A stretch of 64,000 nt of DNA from Hesseltinella vesiculosa (lineage: Eukaryota > Mucoromycota > Mucoromycetes > Mucorales > Cunninghamellaceae): NCBI GenBank assembly GCA_002104935.1, contig MCGT01000003.1:496001-560000 (forward strand), in the 5' to 3' direction. A model generated the notes under the pieces. It had not been told where the DNA came from and did no database searches. It worked only from the letters and a program-made list of their open reading frames with translations. Shown in pieces: positions 15,513 through 26,960 of the stretch (position 1 is the stretch's first letter; each line of letters starts with the position of its first letter). The translations under genes and the position numbers were made by a program.

Positions 15513-16520
15513 GCCACTGTCTCCCTGTTCCACTTATTGTCGTACCATTCGTTTTTTCTCCTCACATCATGATACCCCCTGTGTTGATTTAAAATTTTCC
15601 CTTGATCGCTCACACTTGAAGCTGACTGAAAGATCAAATGGTTGATACTCTGGACCGGGATGTTCTTGGGGAAAAGGGTTTCAATCTTTATTCTTCACGG
15701 GCGAGCCGATGCAGACGTTTGTTTTGTTTTCCGCGACAGCCCAGTCGTGGATTTCTTTGATCTCGATCCACTGCTCTACCAATAGCTACAAGGGCGTCTT
15801 AAAAAAAAGAGCGGTGTTGCTGCAGCAAGTGACGTCATCAAATTATTAAAACAATGACAATACACAATAATGGTATATCGTGAGAAGCAAATGCTACAGA
15901 CAAGTAGTCAAAGATACAGGAAAGATGGGTAAGTCAAGGTGAAGAGAGCAAAAGAACCGCGTTTCTGCCAACAAAAAGCGCATGCCTCGATCTTCAAACG
16001 CCGCTTGGCCATTGCTTGGGATCGATTTTTTTTTTGGCAGGTAAGGTGGTCGTGTTTTGGCTGGGAGATCAGAGGTTTCAAAACGTAGAGGAAGACAAAT
16101 TTGGGGCACAATGAACCGTGGAGGAACTCTGATGATGGCTAAAGCCATCTGCCTTCTATAGAGGATGCGCTGTGGAACTGGAAGAGGTTGAATGCTGTCA
16201 TTTGCAGGCGAACGCGTGTGCGCCAAACCCTCCATCCACTCCAGCCTTGGCTAACAAAAAAAAAAAAAAAATGCTGTGTTAGTGACAATTGCTGCTGGTG
16301 ACTACAACTGCGGTTAAAATGAAGTGCCTTCTGGACACAGTGGCACAGCATCAGACCTATAGCACCGCGCTCTGTGCCTACATGGTGGTAGAAACCCAGG
16401 CAAGCACCAAAAAACTGTCCATGCACGCCCCACACCTAGACCATTCCGTCTAAGCATATCTAAACGGGGGTTGGCTTATTCCTGTATTTATTTTGTGAAA
16501 AAAAGAAACAAAAAAAAGGT
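15513..16520. other. Spacer with unsupported open frames
   Basis: About 1 kb between the carrier and the CLC gene 3' end. Minus-strand frames at 15894-16235 and 16139-16435 are separated by a poly-T/TTAG acceptor-like site near 16255. They lack any family motif and start with non-ATG or weak codons. It may be UTR, a non-coding transcript or a decayed gene. Confidence 0.5.
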
Positions 16521-19500
16521 CTACTGTAATTCTATCGCTTCTTCGGAAGTCCTGGTGTTGACACGTCTATAGGTATTTTCAGCCGAGTGCGTTCGCTGCG
16601 TCACCCAAGCCATGATCCTGCCTAGGGCTGGGCTGTCGACTTCATGTGAATTCTCGGCATTCTCCATGTGCACAATATACTTGAGCACATCTTTGACTGT
16701 CACTAGACCAACCAACTTGCCACGCTCTTCTAGCAGAATCACTCGAGGTCTAAGTGTTAAGAAGAAAAGCGGTCCAATGCGTCAGCGTCGAAAGCCTTTT
16801 TTTTTTTTTTTCAATCCGCGGTGCGTTGCTTTACCCTAATTGTTTGAACATATCCATCACTGTCTCCAAATACAATTGAGGATGGACTGTTATGGGGGTC
16901 TAAAACGAGCATCTGGTGAGCGAACACAAGGAGGGAAATACAAGAGGGGATGCTATTACCTGGTCGATGTAGGGGCCTAAATTGATGGATTCGGATGAGC
17001 CAAAAATGACATGGCTATCGTCAGCAGAGGGCGGTTGGGTGACGACTTCGACGTCTGAGGCGTCCATGCGGAAATGACAAAGGGTATTTGAGTTGGCGTT
17101 GTTTGTCTTGCGTGCACGGTTAGTCAGGTATTTCAATTCGGTCCGGCCAATGTAGCCAAGGAGCAGCATGGACTGGGTGTCTTGCACTACTGGGAAGCCT
17201 TGGAAATTGGTTTTACGAAGCATGTCATCTAAGAAAAAAGTAAATATTAGGGCGAATGCAAAGCTAATCTATCTTTTCCTGTTCCAAGTGCTTACCAATT
17301 GCACCAAGGGTCATGCCGTCGGAGGTCAGGACCACCATGTCGTTTTGCATAACGTGGGAAACTGCAAAGACGCATTAGCAACCGCTGAGATATGGTTTGA
17401 AAAAGTGGTACCTGGAACACCAAACACATGGTCGTCATTGTCCAAAAATGGATAGCCGTTGAGACGAATATAGCGCTCAGCAATGCCTCCTGAACCAAAC
17501 CAATCTGCCACCGCACGGGTCACCATCAAGGTAATCTAACAAACGCCCAAAAAAAAAAAACATGAGTTTCGATCCCGCTCATGAATAGGGTTTGCAAATG
17601 ACCATTGTCGGCAGAATGTATGTGATTTGACCTGTCAACTCAAACATAATGACCACCACTGAGACTAAAAAGAGACAGGCGAGTAAGTATCGACTTTTCC
17701 AAGCCTGTGTTATTTTTGGCTCATACCTGTGATTCGCATGACACCGCTGGTCACCATAAGAGGAAGAGAGGGATCGGTTAGGTAAAATCTGCGTCATCCT
17801 GTGTCAGATTGGCTTACCAGAGAGCCGCTGCAGCACCGAGGAAGGCGTACGTACCAGGTGTAATGCACTATGGAAGTCACAGCAGGAAAAAACGTTGCGT
17901 ATATCAGCCATTGGAAAGCAGAGAATGACACTCCATCATTACTTACAGGCATGTCAGGACGGCATGACGAGAACAAAAAAAAGTCGGGGTTGGCCCTAAT
18001 CACGCGAAAAAAAAAAAAAAAATCAGGCTCGTTCCTTTAGCAATGTCTGCGACTTACAGGTGCCATGATTTTACGATCAAACCGATCATCCGACCAAAAG
18101 TAGCACCGATCGCCATCGACGGTACAAAAATACCACAGGGTACCTACAAGAAAAAGGATGAGCATGCTCATGCAGATTTCTTCACAAGCGTCGGTGTAAA
18201 TGCTTACCCGGGCACCGTAAGTCACAATGGTTCCTAGGGTGCGCACGATGGTGGCCATGAACAGCAAAAAGACGAGACGAGCAACTTGATTGATCCTAGG
18301 TGCAAGTGTTTAAGAAGAGCCAGTGAGTGGTTACGCAGGGGAGGACTTTTCCTTGATACGGATGGGGCTCCAACTTACTGACACAGCCCAGAATAATCTT
18401 CACCCTCGGCGCCTTCACATTCTCGGAAAAGAATGCCCATGATTTCGGTCATGTCGATGCGCAAAAACACATTAGGGTAGGCGATCATGGCAGTGATAAA
18501 AGCCAAAAATGTAGCTTCCAGCACAGGGTAATCCTTGATGTACCTCTTTCGAAGCTGGGCAACGATCAGGTTGTATTTGATCACAACGGACCCATACAAC
18601 CCCTTGACAGTGGAAAAAAAAAAAGGAAGGGTGAGTATCCACACTTATCACTGTTTACCCTGAGGCAGAAGGACCTTACCCCAAAGACACCAATCACAAT
18701 GACAAAGACATATTCGAAAAAGTGCCATTCTCGGTCATAGCTGACCTGGAAGAGGACAAGTTTACCTGTACGGAATGGGTTCATCGCCTGAGGACATGAC
18801 AAAAAAAAAATAGCATGAGCCTCTCTTTGCCGGTCTGGCGTGCTCCTACTTTTCCGAATCACTTTACCTGCAAGACAATGGTGGCAATCATGGCACAGAA
18901 GAAGCTCTTCCACATGGTACGATTGGGGAAGGTCGTGCTCATTTCCTCCAGCGCAAACAGGACACCGCCAATGGGCGAGCCAAACGCCACCGCCACGCCT
19001 GCAGCGCTTGATGCTGTCAATATTTCACGCATTTCAGCTAGTCGAGTAACATTAGAAAGTGAGCAAGCCGTTGCGAGGGAAAGTTGGCGTACCTTTGCTG
19101 GATCGGAATTTCTGAAAGCTTCTGGAGATGACATTTCCCACGCAGCATGCCATGTGTACCGATGGCCCTTCCTTGCCGATAGATAGATTCGAAGCAACCG
19201 ACATTGTCTATAAAAAGAGAGAGGTGAGAAACCAATGTAGGGTAGAAAGCCAGACAGCCGTACGAGGCCAATGCTTTTCATCACCAAGGTCCAGCCACCC
19301 AAGAAACCGCGCATGACAAAGCCAGCTGAAAGAAAAAGAGAGGAAGGGATGAGCTCACGAGCTGGTTCAGGGCGGAGTGGTATACCAATGATGCATTTGA
19401 TTTCAGAGATGCCGGAGCCAGCGGCATAAGGAGCAAAGGTCTTGACCATGTGGGCACACGTGGCGGCAAAGAGGGTGGCAGTGACGATGTACATGAACCA

Positions 19501-20256
19501 ATTGACTATATAAGTATCGCGTCCTAGGCCCAAGGCATCACTCCATGGTACCCACAACTCGCAAATATCATCTAAGCGTTGCGAGAGAGAAAATCAGAAG
19601 GGAGACGTGATGGATGGTTTTGGGCAAATCTTACGTTCTTCATCGATTTCCCAGCAGCAGAACTTTTTGTTGAGCCACCAAGCATTCGAGCAGTAGCCGA
19701 TCTTGATATCTGACAGCCAGTTGGTGACGATGGCTATCAAAGCCGAATTGAATCCAATGGTGGCGCCGACAAGACACACGACAATCCAAGACTGGAATGT
19801 TTCGAACATCCATTTGGCCCATTCGGTCCAAGTTTGTGATTGGCCATGGTGGCCCATGGTGGTTGATTGGCGATAGCGTTCGAGGGTGGCATCTTTGACC
19901 CAATCTAATAGCATGCAAAAAGTGGACCATGCGTCAGGCTTTCTGTCTCTTCATCTCGTCTCCTTCCGACCTCCTTTTTTTCAAGGCCGATCGTTTTACC
20001 AATGGTACTAAAGTCTTCATAGCGACCTATTTCTTCTAGTTCATCTTGTACTCGAAAAGATGAAGCCTGTGGATTGGTGGGTTGCATCAATTCGATCTGA
20101 AAAAAAAAAAAAGAAAGCGTGGAAGAAAAGAGGAACGCTTTTTTTTTTTTTTTTTTTTTTTCAAGGCTGACCTTGCATGCGATTTTGAATGGCCGCTGCT
20201 TTTTTTTTTTTTTTTGGGTTTCCCCCCTTGGGACGATGATCTACCTCGAAAGACAT
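16521..20256 (-). CDS. CLC chloride channel / Cl-/H+ exchanger
   Basis: Polytopic anion transporter of the Gef1/CLC-3 type, usually in Golgi, endosomes or vacuole. Best model is 783 aa in 20 exons: a 12-nt first exon (20256-20245, MSFE), then 20096-20000, 19904-19635, 19571-19386, 19325-19264, 19207-19093, 19037-18868, 18787-18680, 18602-18379, 18295-18208, 18143-18058, 17995-17947, 17867-17818, 17746-17727, 17664-17603, 17535-17412, 17361-17296, 17228-16960, 16899-16835, 16749-16521. CLC signatures: GSGISEIK, GKEGPSVH (gating Glu), GVLFALEE (second Glu matches the proton glutamate of exchangers), GIFVPSMAIGA, ITPGTYAFLGAAAAL. Two CBS domains close the protein, the last ending VGLVTVKDVL. If the mini first exon is wrong, translation starts at 20087 (776 aa). 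The 17603/17602 donor is an unusual GTCATT. Confidence 0.9.
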
Positions 20257-20321
20257 AAATTAAAAAAAAAGGTTTACAAATTCAATGTTTTTATTTGTTT
20301 ATTTTAAATGTTTTATATGTT

Positions 20322-21101
20322 TCACGGGCGATATGGAGGTGGAGGAGGGGATGAAGGCATGGGCACAGCCGTGTGGATGGAAGGTGGAGATGGATTGGCG
20401 TGAGGTTGGGTTTGCTGATGGCGCAAAAGTTGCAATTGCAGTTGGAACTGTTGCATGGATGGAGAAGGTATATGGGAAGTATGCATTAAAGGGGAGGTGT
20501 TGGTAGAGGCGGTGGTGGAAGGGGCGGATGGTGGCGGGTCAAAATGGAAGTCCTGGACGAACTGATCAAAGGAAGGGGAGGGTTTGTGATGGGAGGAAGT
20601 CCGAGGCATGGAGGAGGAGCTGACCGAGGTGGCACTGGAGATATCGGAGGAGCGATTGGCTTTTTTTTCTTCTTCGTCTCGTTCTTGTTGTTGTCGTCTG
20701 CGGCGGCGGAGCAGCATGAAGGACACGACGCAAACAGCAATCAGGCCAACCGCGCCAGCGACGGCGGCAATGACATGGACCACGTTGAAGGCTGAGCTGT
20801 GGGGTTGGTTCGTTTCGTCAAAGGAGGAGCCGCCGACAATGCTGGGCTGACGCTTGACGAGCGGATGCAGTGGCTGATCTTGGAAAGAGTTGCTCAGCGA
20901 TGGATTTCTTGATGGCGATCGATCGGTAGATATTGAGTCACTGGAAAAAAAAAATGTGAGCTGTCTCAAAAAGATAAAAGGAAGCTTTTTTTTGTGCTAC
21001 CTTTGCCATATCCTGGTATTTATCGAGGCATCCGAAGGGGCGAGAAACGAGGTGAACAGCAAGCAGAGGAAGTAGAGACTGGATGCTGAATGGTATCGCA
21101 T
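20322..21101 (-). CDS. Type I single-pass membrane protein with PPPY tail
   Basis: Unrecognised 239-aa protein in two exons: 21101-21001 and 20940-20322 (phase 2). The first exon encodes a clear signal peptide (MRYHSASSLYFLCLLFTSFL followed by A-P-S). A short Ser-rich extracellular stretch of ~60 residues follows. One strong transmembrane helix (VVHVIAAVAGAVGLIAVCVV) is flanked by a stop-transfer patch of five arginines. The cytosolic tail is Ser/Pro/Gln-rich and ends in a run of prolines with a PPPY motif, the PPxY consensus bound by WW domains of Nedd4/Rsp5-type ubiquitin ligases. This layout suggests a surface sensor or cargo whose turnover is ubiquitin-controlled, which is inference. The architecture resembles fungal mucin-like membrane proteins such as Wsc/Mid2 in outline only; no WSC cysteines are present. 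Confidence 0.75.
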
Positions 21102-21722
21102 TTGTATTGAGGTTTAGAAGGTACGTTTGAGTATTTAGTTGGCGACAAGAAGCCGTAGGTAATACATGAAAAAAAAAAAATATAAAGATAAAAATAAAAA
21201 AAGAAGGAAAAAAAGGAGGAGAAGGTTGGAACAGCAATTTTTTTTTTTTTTTTGGTCTCCACTCTTATATGACCAGCGGGGATTTAACATTTGGCCCACC
21301 TTTCGAAAGTTCAGAAAATCAGGAACTCTTTTTTCCCTCTGCGAAAAAAAAAAACATTATATTGGTGTGCATCCGATATGCTCTTACCGATGCTTTCTTC
21401 TTTTTAAATGGGATGGTGATCTACACGAAAGAGAAGAATGTGAGCTTAGTAGTTCAAACAAAAAAGAAAAGAGAAGCGTTGACGGATGATGACATTGGGA
21501 TTTTCCCATGGAGCAGTCATCCCAGAATGATAAAAATAGAGCGCAAAGAAAAGAAGGCCATTCATAAAAAAATCAACAATAAGCGTAGTGTCTCGAATGG
21601 AAAATACAGAAATCCTTTATATCTTTTAGCGACATAAAAGATGGATGAACTAAAAAAAAAAATCAAGGAACCAAAATCTTGTGTAACGGCAAACCAAGAT
21701 GACTCCGTTTTTCCAGTGCGCT

Positions 21723-23300
21723 TCATGCTGCATACTTTGCTCCCAACACCCGCAGTTTATCCTTCAGTGAGTCTAATGTCAGATAGGTTCCTTTGAGATG
21801 ACGCTCGCCACTTGTCGCATCAAATTGAGTTCGGCCATGCAACACTCGACGATTGGCAAACATGACTGCAAGAATTAAGAAAAAAAAAAAAGGTAAGCAT
21901 GGCTCCCTCGGTGGCAACGGAGATTCACGTGCCTCTCGCCCGGTAAAACAAATAAAAAAAAAAAAAGACCCTTTTCTTCGGCTCCTTTTTTTTCACTTAC
22001 CGAGCTGGCCGGGTTGGAGAGTGATTTGATAACGTAAGGAAGGATCCTCAATCACTTGAGCGAAGCGTTGGAAGGCCTGGTAGAAGCGTTTCATTTCTTG
22101 AGGAGTGAGGTGATCCATAGGGCCTTGGAACTGAGGCGCATAATTCACATGCATGCCCCATGTCGTCTGTTCGCCATTGGTATCCTCGGCCACAATGGTT
22201 GGGCGCCGGTAATACATGTGATGACCGTTGTTGATGTAATGGAACGTCACGGGAGTGTTGCAGAGCACGGCATAATCTTCGGGCCATTGCTGTTTGAGGG
22301 TGTCGACTGCCCGGAACGAATCAACGAAAATGCTGGAACCACCTGTCACACTGTTCTTCAAGCTATGCAGCAGCTGCACCCCTGGTGGACCATCCAAATA
22401 CCTGGAGCGCAAGAAAAGCAAGTGAGCCGGCCCGTCTTTTTTTTTTTGTTTTTACAGGGATGATTACATGAGATCCATGTGGTAGCCAAGGTACAGGCTT
22501 GTATAGGCAATATTCACCGACTTGGTCACGCTCTTGACGTCAAAGTCACGGCCGTAGAAGGTCTCTTGTACAGGGCCAATCCGTTCAGCAACGGTGGTGA
22601 CGCCGGTGTCTTCCGTCGGCACGTCGTTCAGAAAGACCAGACCGTCGTGGTACAGTTGTTGCACGACCCGGTGCAGTCCGGCGTCCGTGTTCATGTAATC
22701 GTGATAAGACACCCAGTTCAGCTGATAATCCTTAGCGGCCCAGGTCTGGTGATGGAGATCTTCAAAGCGGAATGCGCGCATGGCCTTGCTGGAGGCATAG
22801 CGACGCAGGTAGGGTAGCGGATAGCGACTGACGTGGGGTGTGTTGGCCGACGCCTGGTCATACAGCAGAGACTGGTCCCACTCCACCACCAGACAGTCCT
22901 TTTCCAAAGTCACAGAGCGAGGCTGGATATCTACAGGCACATCTGCTGACGAATGCAGCTTTTGGCGGCTGTCTGGGTGGACGCAGGCTGGACAGGGGCA
23001 GTTGTCACGAAGCCAGACATGGCTGTAGCTGGTGGGACCCTGAGCAATGGATTGATTGTGGACATGGCTGGGCTGCCAATCGACATGGACCGATAGAGAG
23101 TCATAGCTGGTAGACTTGATAGGGCCAGCGTTGCCATGGGTCGATGCTGGAGTGCCATGGGATGGACATGGTTGGCTGGTGGATGACCATGGGCGTTGAG
23201 TCAAGGCAGCCGCAACAGCGGTTTTTGGCCTCATGGTGATTCTGGAAGCATTGCGAATGTGGCGTTGCAATAAAGTGGAGGACAATCGTAAGGCTGTCAT
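21723..23300 (-). CDS. Gamma-butyrobetaine / trimethyllysine dioxygenase
   Basis: Fe(II)/2-oxoglutarate dioxygenase of carnitine synthesis, 458 aa in three exons: 23300-22468, 22401-22001, 21865-21723. The N-terminal domain holds WLRDNCPCPACVHPDSRQK, the cysteine/histidine zinc site of the BBOX1/TMLHE family. The catalytic domain shows GYHMDLM (His and Asp iron ligands) split across the first intron, YLDGPPGVQLLH, and the distal HGR (third iron ligand plus 2-oxoglutarate arginine region) in the last exon. The first ~30 residues are Arg/Ser/Thr-rich without acidic residues, typical of a mitochondrial presequence, which would favour the trimethyllysine hydroxylase role, but the two activities cannot be separated by eye. 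Length matches the family. Confidence 0.9.
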
Positions 23301-23490
23301 CTACGGCAATCTAAAAAAAAAAAAAAAAAAAAGTAGAAAAAAGAGTGAGGAGTGTGTGCCTTTTTTTGTCAAAGAAGAGGCGATCGTTGCTGATTGGTCA
23401 TCCCGAATGGGGGCCTTGGTCGCCTTCCCAAGCTCTTTGCTTGTGCCAACAATGAAAAACAAAGGCCAACCATCCCTCTTGGTTTATTTA

Positions 23491-23580
23491 TTCGATTCGA
23501 TTCGATTCGATGATTGCAGGAGACAAAGCTAGGCCATGAACCAGCACGGCGATGAGGAGAGAGGGAGGGAGGGAGGGAGA
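23491..23580. repeat. Microsatellites (TTCGA)n and (GGGA)n
   Basis: Four tandem TTCGA units start at 23491. A GGGA-type run (GAGGGA then three GGGA units) occupies about 23558-23580, just past the 3' end of the secreted-protein gene. Both are short and perfect. Confidence 0.85.
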
Positions 23581-23584
23581 TTGT

Positions 23585-24283
23585 TTATTGGGAAAAGGTC
23601 CAATAGAGGCTGGGGTCATTGCTGTTGAGCTTGCATTTCTTGAGCACAGTGCCGCCACGGTAAGAGTTGCCACCGGTGGAGGTGCCGGACAAACAGGTGG
23701 GGGTCATATCGAAGATGTGGGTGTAAGCAAAAATCTTGAAGGTGTTCTTGTGGCCGCGGACAGGGACCATGGTCCAGACTTGTTTTTGCCACTTGATGGG
23801 TGTATAACGTTTGTCGACCACATCACGCTTGTGATTGCCATACTTCAATTCGCATTGCCACATTACAGCCGCGTCGTCTTTGCCATTGGTCTACAGGGTA
23901 ACACAACAGGAGAAAAAGGCTTGCGTGAGTAACCTTAGTGAGATGGTTTTGGAATACCGGTTTCTTACCCAGCGAGCCGACAGACATTTCTTCAAGGAGC
24001 CATGATCGTGGTTGAAGCTGTACAGTTTGTTTTGATAGCGCTTCAGGGTCCAGGCGGTATCGGCCGATTTTTGGCTAGCGGAGGGTTCAGCCAGGGTGCC
24101 AGGCAAGAAGGCCAGGTACTTTTTGGTCTTGACGTTGCGGATGTGATAGGCTTTTTCACCCACGTTGGCAGCATGTTTCATGATAGCCATGCCATCTTTT
24201 TTGCCGGATCGGCTGATACCCTGACCTTGCACAAGGCAAGCGAGCACGGCGAGCAGAAAGAAAATCGCAAAGGAGTGGCGCAT
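23585..24283 (-). CDS. Secreted protein, possible beta-trefoil fold
   Basis: Predicted secreted protein of 206 aa in two exons: 24283-23969 and 23890-23585 (phase 0). The N-terminus is a classic signal peptide (MRHSFAIFFLLAVLACLVQG, cut before QG). The mature part has spaced patterns such as AYHIRNVKTKKYLAF, DTAWTLKRYQNKLYSF, KKCLSARW and QVWTMVP. These alternating aromatic and C-L elements recall the repeats of ricin-B-like beta-trefoil lectins, though the QxW motif is not clean. At least five cysteines could form disulfides. It may bind carbohydrate at the wall or substrate, but this is a structural guess. The gene is closely followed on its upstream side by a second small secreted candidate. 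Confidence 0.75.
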
Positions 24284-24415
24284 CACTGAGCTAAAATAAA
24301 AATAATAAAACGAGTGGTAGGAGGAAGGAAAGGAATGGGAGGAGCTGAAATGAAAAAGAAGTCGAGGAAGAATGAAAAAAAAACACAAAAAATACACATT
24401 TATGGGCAATGAAAG

Positions 24416-24736
24416 TCAATGCGAGTTGCTGGAACTCAATAATTTCGTGCGACATTGCTTCAAATGATTGACCTCTTCACCCTTACAATAAATCAGCAAT
24501 GAACTTTTTTTTCTCCTCCAATCATTTGTCCCAGCTATGTCACTGTGGTCGTTGGCTTCTTTGTGCGACAAAAATCCTTCATTTTTCTCTTTCTTTGTAA
24601 AAAAAAAAAGATAGGCATTCGATACTATCAGGTCATCTGGTGGTTCTTGTGCTAATGAATGTGAGCCGGATGGCGTATAAAAGAGGAAAGCGCTTATGGA
24701 AGAAAGGACTAAAAATGAAAGCGCAAAGCCTCTCAT
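24416..24736 (-). CDS. Small secreted protein candidate
   Basis: Intronless frame of 106 aa with no family match. It begins MRGFALSFLVLSSISAFLFY, a good signal peptide or signal anchor, followed by a polar Lys/Glu-rich body. A TATAAA lies at 24790-24785, 49 bp before the Met, which supports a real transcription unit. The body contains a poly-Phe/Lys stretch from an A/T run (near 24600) that could instead be intronic or slippage-derived, so the downstream part is uncertain. It may be a secreted effector-like protein or a decayed gene. Confidence 0.4.
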   Translation of the reverse strand: MRGFALSFLVLSSISAFLFYTPSGSHSLAQEPPDDLIVSNAYLFFFTKKEKNEGFLSHKEANDHSDIAGTNDWRRKKSSLLIYCKGEEVNHLKQCRTKLLSSSNSH

Positions 24737-24784
24737 TGTTGCGAGGTGGGAGGTGTTCCTGGAAACACATACGCTGACTCGGGG

Positions 24785-24790
24785 TTTATA
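24785..24790 (-). promoter_or_regulatory. TATA box of small secreted candidate
   Basis: TATAAA on the minus strand, 49 bp upstream of the Met at 24736, within GC-rich flanks (CCGC / CCCC). Position fits a TATA-driven promoter with a short leader. Confidence 0.5.
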
Positions 24791-26133
24791 GCGGGGAGTG
24801 AAATGCGGTGGTACGGCCACCGTCAAATCCATCAAGATGGGTCTTTTTTGAAAAAAAAAAAAAAAAAAAGGCCCATCAGTCTTTTGCGTTTTCATAAAAT
24901 TGCGGTTTTGCCAAGGCGTCATTTATATTTTTTTTTAATATGTTCAGCTTTGTACTTCATTGCCTCAAATGGAGGGCCTCGTCTGACTCGGCATTTTCAA
25001 CCAAAACGACGAAATAAAAGAAAACAGTGAACAGATGGACCCCAGGCCAAGCTTGAAATTGGATAACATTCTGTGTCAGCTGACATGGGAAGTACCGCAC
25101 GCCATGAAAACTGCCAGCCATCACGGATGGACAGCTTCCCAAGCTGTGGATATCCATTCTTTCGTTGGCACGAAAACAATGAGACATGGCCGCATTTTTT
25201 TTTTTTGACATGTCGTCACAAAAGCAACATTGGTTGACAAGCAGGCGATGATGGGGTGCCTGGTTTGTGACACATTGGAGAAAAGAGGATAGATCAGGTT
25301 TCCAAGTCTTGTCCTACTTTCCTCAAAGGTGATGCAAAGAAAAAAAAATGACAGTACATGTGGTCCATTTGAGCTTCACTTGCCTGTTTCAATCGTAACA
25401 CTTTTGGGCTTGGTTTAGATGTTGAGGACAAAGGGAAGGTCTGAATAGCCGAGAGGATCGTGAGGCTGATGACGTTTTTTTTTTTGTTTATTTGTTTGTT
25501 TAGTTTTCATTTGTTGAGAGCGTCTGTGGTTTGCCACGACAATCAAAAATGGAGGGAAAATGACATGTCATTCAAGTGCTTCTATGATACACCTGTCAAA
25601 AAAACCACAACATTGACCCTCCCCGTTCGTTGGCGTCCTCCCCCCCAAATCCACACGGATGATCCATAGCTTAGCACCAACCAAATCCTTGCAACGTCAG
25701 TCATGCAATAAGGGGACTGATCACCTGTCATCTGAAAAAGGCAATGGATCATCTTTTCTTTTTCTGTGTAAGGTGAATGCATTCACTCCCACACTTTTTT
25801 TTTTTTTTTTGTGATTTTGCTTTATTTGTGACAAACGTCAAGGAATAAAAAACTGTTTAACATGGGGATACTGGATATGGGGGAATCAAAAGAAAATAAA
25901 AAGACAGGCGTCTAGGAAATGATACATACAAAAAAAAAGGAACCGAAAGGGATATGGAGTAAACGAATAAAATGACATGTACAAAAATAAAAAACAGTGG
26001 GTGGATCGGGAGTCAAGGTGGATCATGTGAGACGAGAGATGTCAGACGGTGTTTTCTCTTTGGGAGACCAGCTTTGCAAATTGAGAAAAAAAAAAAAGAG
26101 GATGGCTGCGGTAGGGTTGGTGGCAAAGGAGTT
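24791..26133. other. Intergenic spacer
   Basis: About 1.3 kb between the small secreted candidate and the 3' end of the TALE gene. Poly-A/T runs at about 24850, 25199 and 25796-25810. Open frames are short and motif-free. Nothing supported. Confidence 0.6.
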
Positions 26134-26960
26134 TCATCGAGAGGAGGGGGATTCCAGCAACACCGGAGCACGACGATACTTGGTACCCGAGGCTTGGAAT
26201 GGAAGGATGTCCAGATTGGCATGGTGCTTTTGCTCGTCCTCTTGGTCAAGCATGGGCTGGAGGATGCGTCGACGAGCGTTGATGAACCAATTGCTGATTT
26301 GATTCAAGGTGAGGCCAGTGCGCTTGGCCAGATAATCCTTTTCATCTTCTGTGGGGTAAGGATGCTTCTTATGCTCAGCCAGCCATTCACGGAGGATGGC
26401 AGTGACCGCTTTGGGCAGGTTGCCACGACGTCGTTTGGCGCCGTTGTCGGTGGAATTAGAGGAGGAAGACGATGGGGAAGGCGGTTTGCCATAGGGGTGA
26501 TGAACCGAACCAGCGGATGCTTTTCTTCCTCGGCTCGTGGTGGAGTCTCGACGCCGAGTCGATAGTGGAGGAGGTGGAGGGGGAGAGTGGACGGGCGGGG
26601 AAGGTAAGTCTCGGTGTGATAATGGAGGGGTTGGCGACGATACAAGCGATGGCACAGGCGAATGGCGATCGTTACTGACATCTAATGAGCAAGGTCCATC
26701 AGACGTCTTCCATTTGTTTATGGACGTTTTTACCTCTGGACCGAGCAATGATATCTAGCCAAAACCGGCTATTGCTCTCCAACATTTCATCAATGCGGCG
26801 TTTGTGATCTTCAACGTAACGTTCACTGGACCGGTGCTTCATCAGGTCACTTTCGTGAAAAAGAATCACAGGGCTGAAGACTCGTATCTACGAAGAAATA
26901 GAGGTTAGACAATGTTCAGCATTGGACGTGTCAAAATGAGATGCTTACCTTGGCATCCAT
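26134..26960 (-). CDS. TALE-class homeodomain transcription factor
   Basis: Nuclear regulator of 237 aa in three exons: 26960-26949 (only MDAK), 26887-26734, 26681-26134. The homeodomain is of the three-amino-acid-loop-extension class: [17 protein letters not shown] in helix 1, the PYP loop (HPYPTEDEK), and [12 protein letters not shown] in helix 3, with the small residue of TALE proteins at position 50 (WFIN). It lies around residues 140-205. Between it and the N-terminal helix ([20 protein letters not shown]) is a Ser/Pro-rich linker. TALE factors in fungi include mating-type and Cup9/Tos8-type repressors; nothing here identifies which. The 12-nt first exon gives a phase-0 join and an otherwise missing Met, so it is well supported. 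Confidence 0.88.

Noticed and set aside
15894..16435. Minus-strand frames of 114 and 98 codons with an acceptor-like site between
   Set aside because: No family motif, non-ATG or weak starts, no coherent exon phases; kept only as a spacer note.
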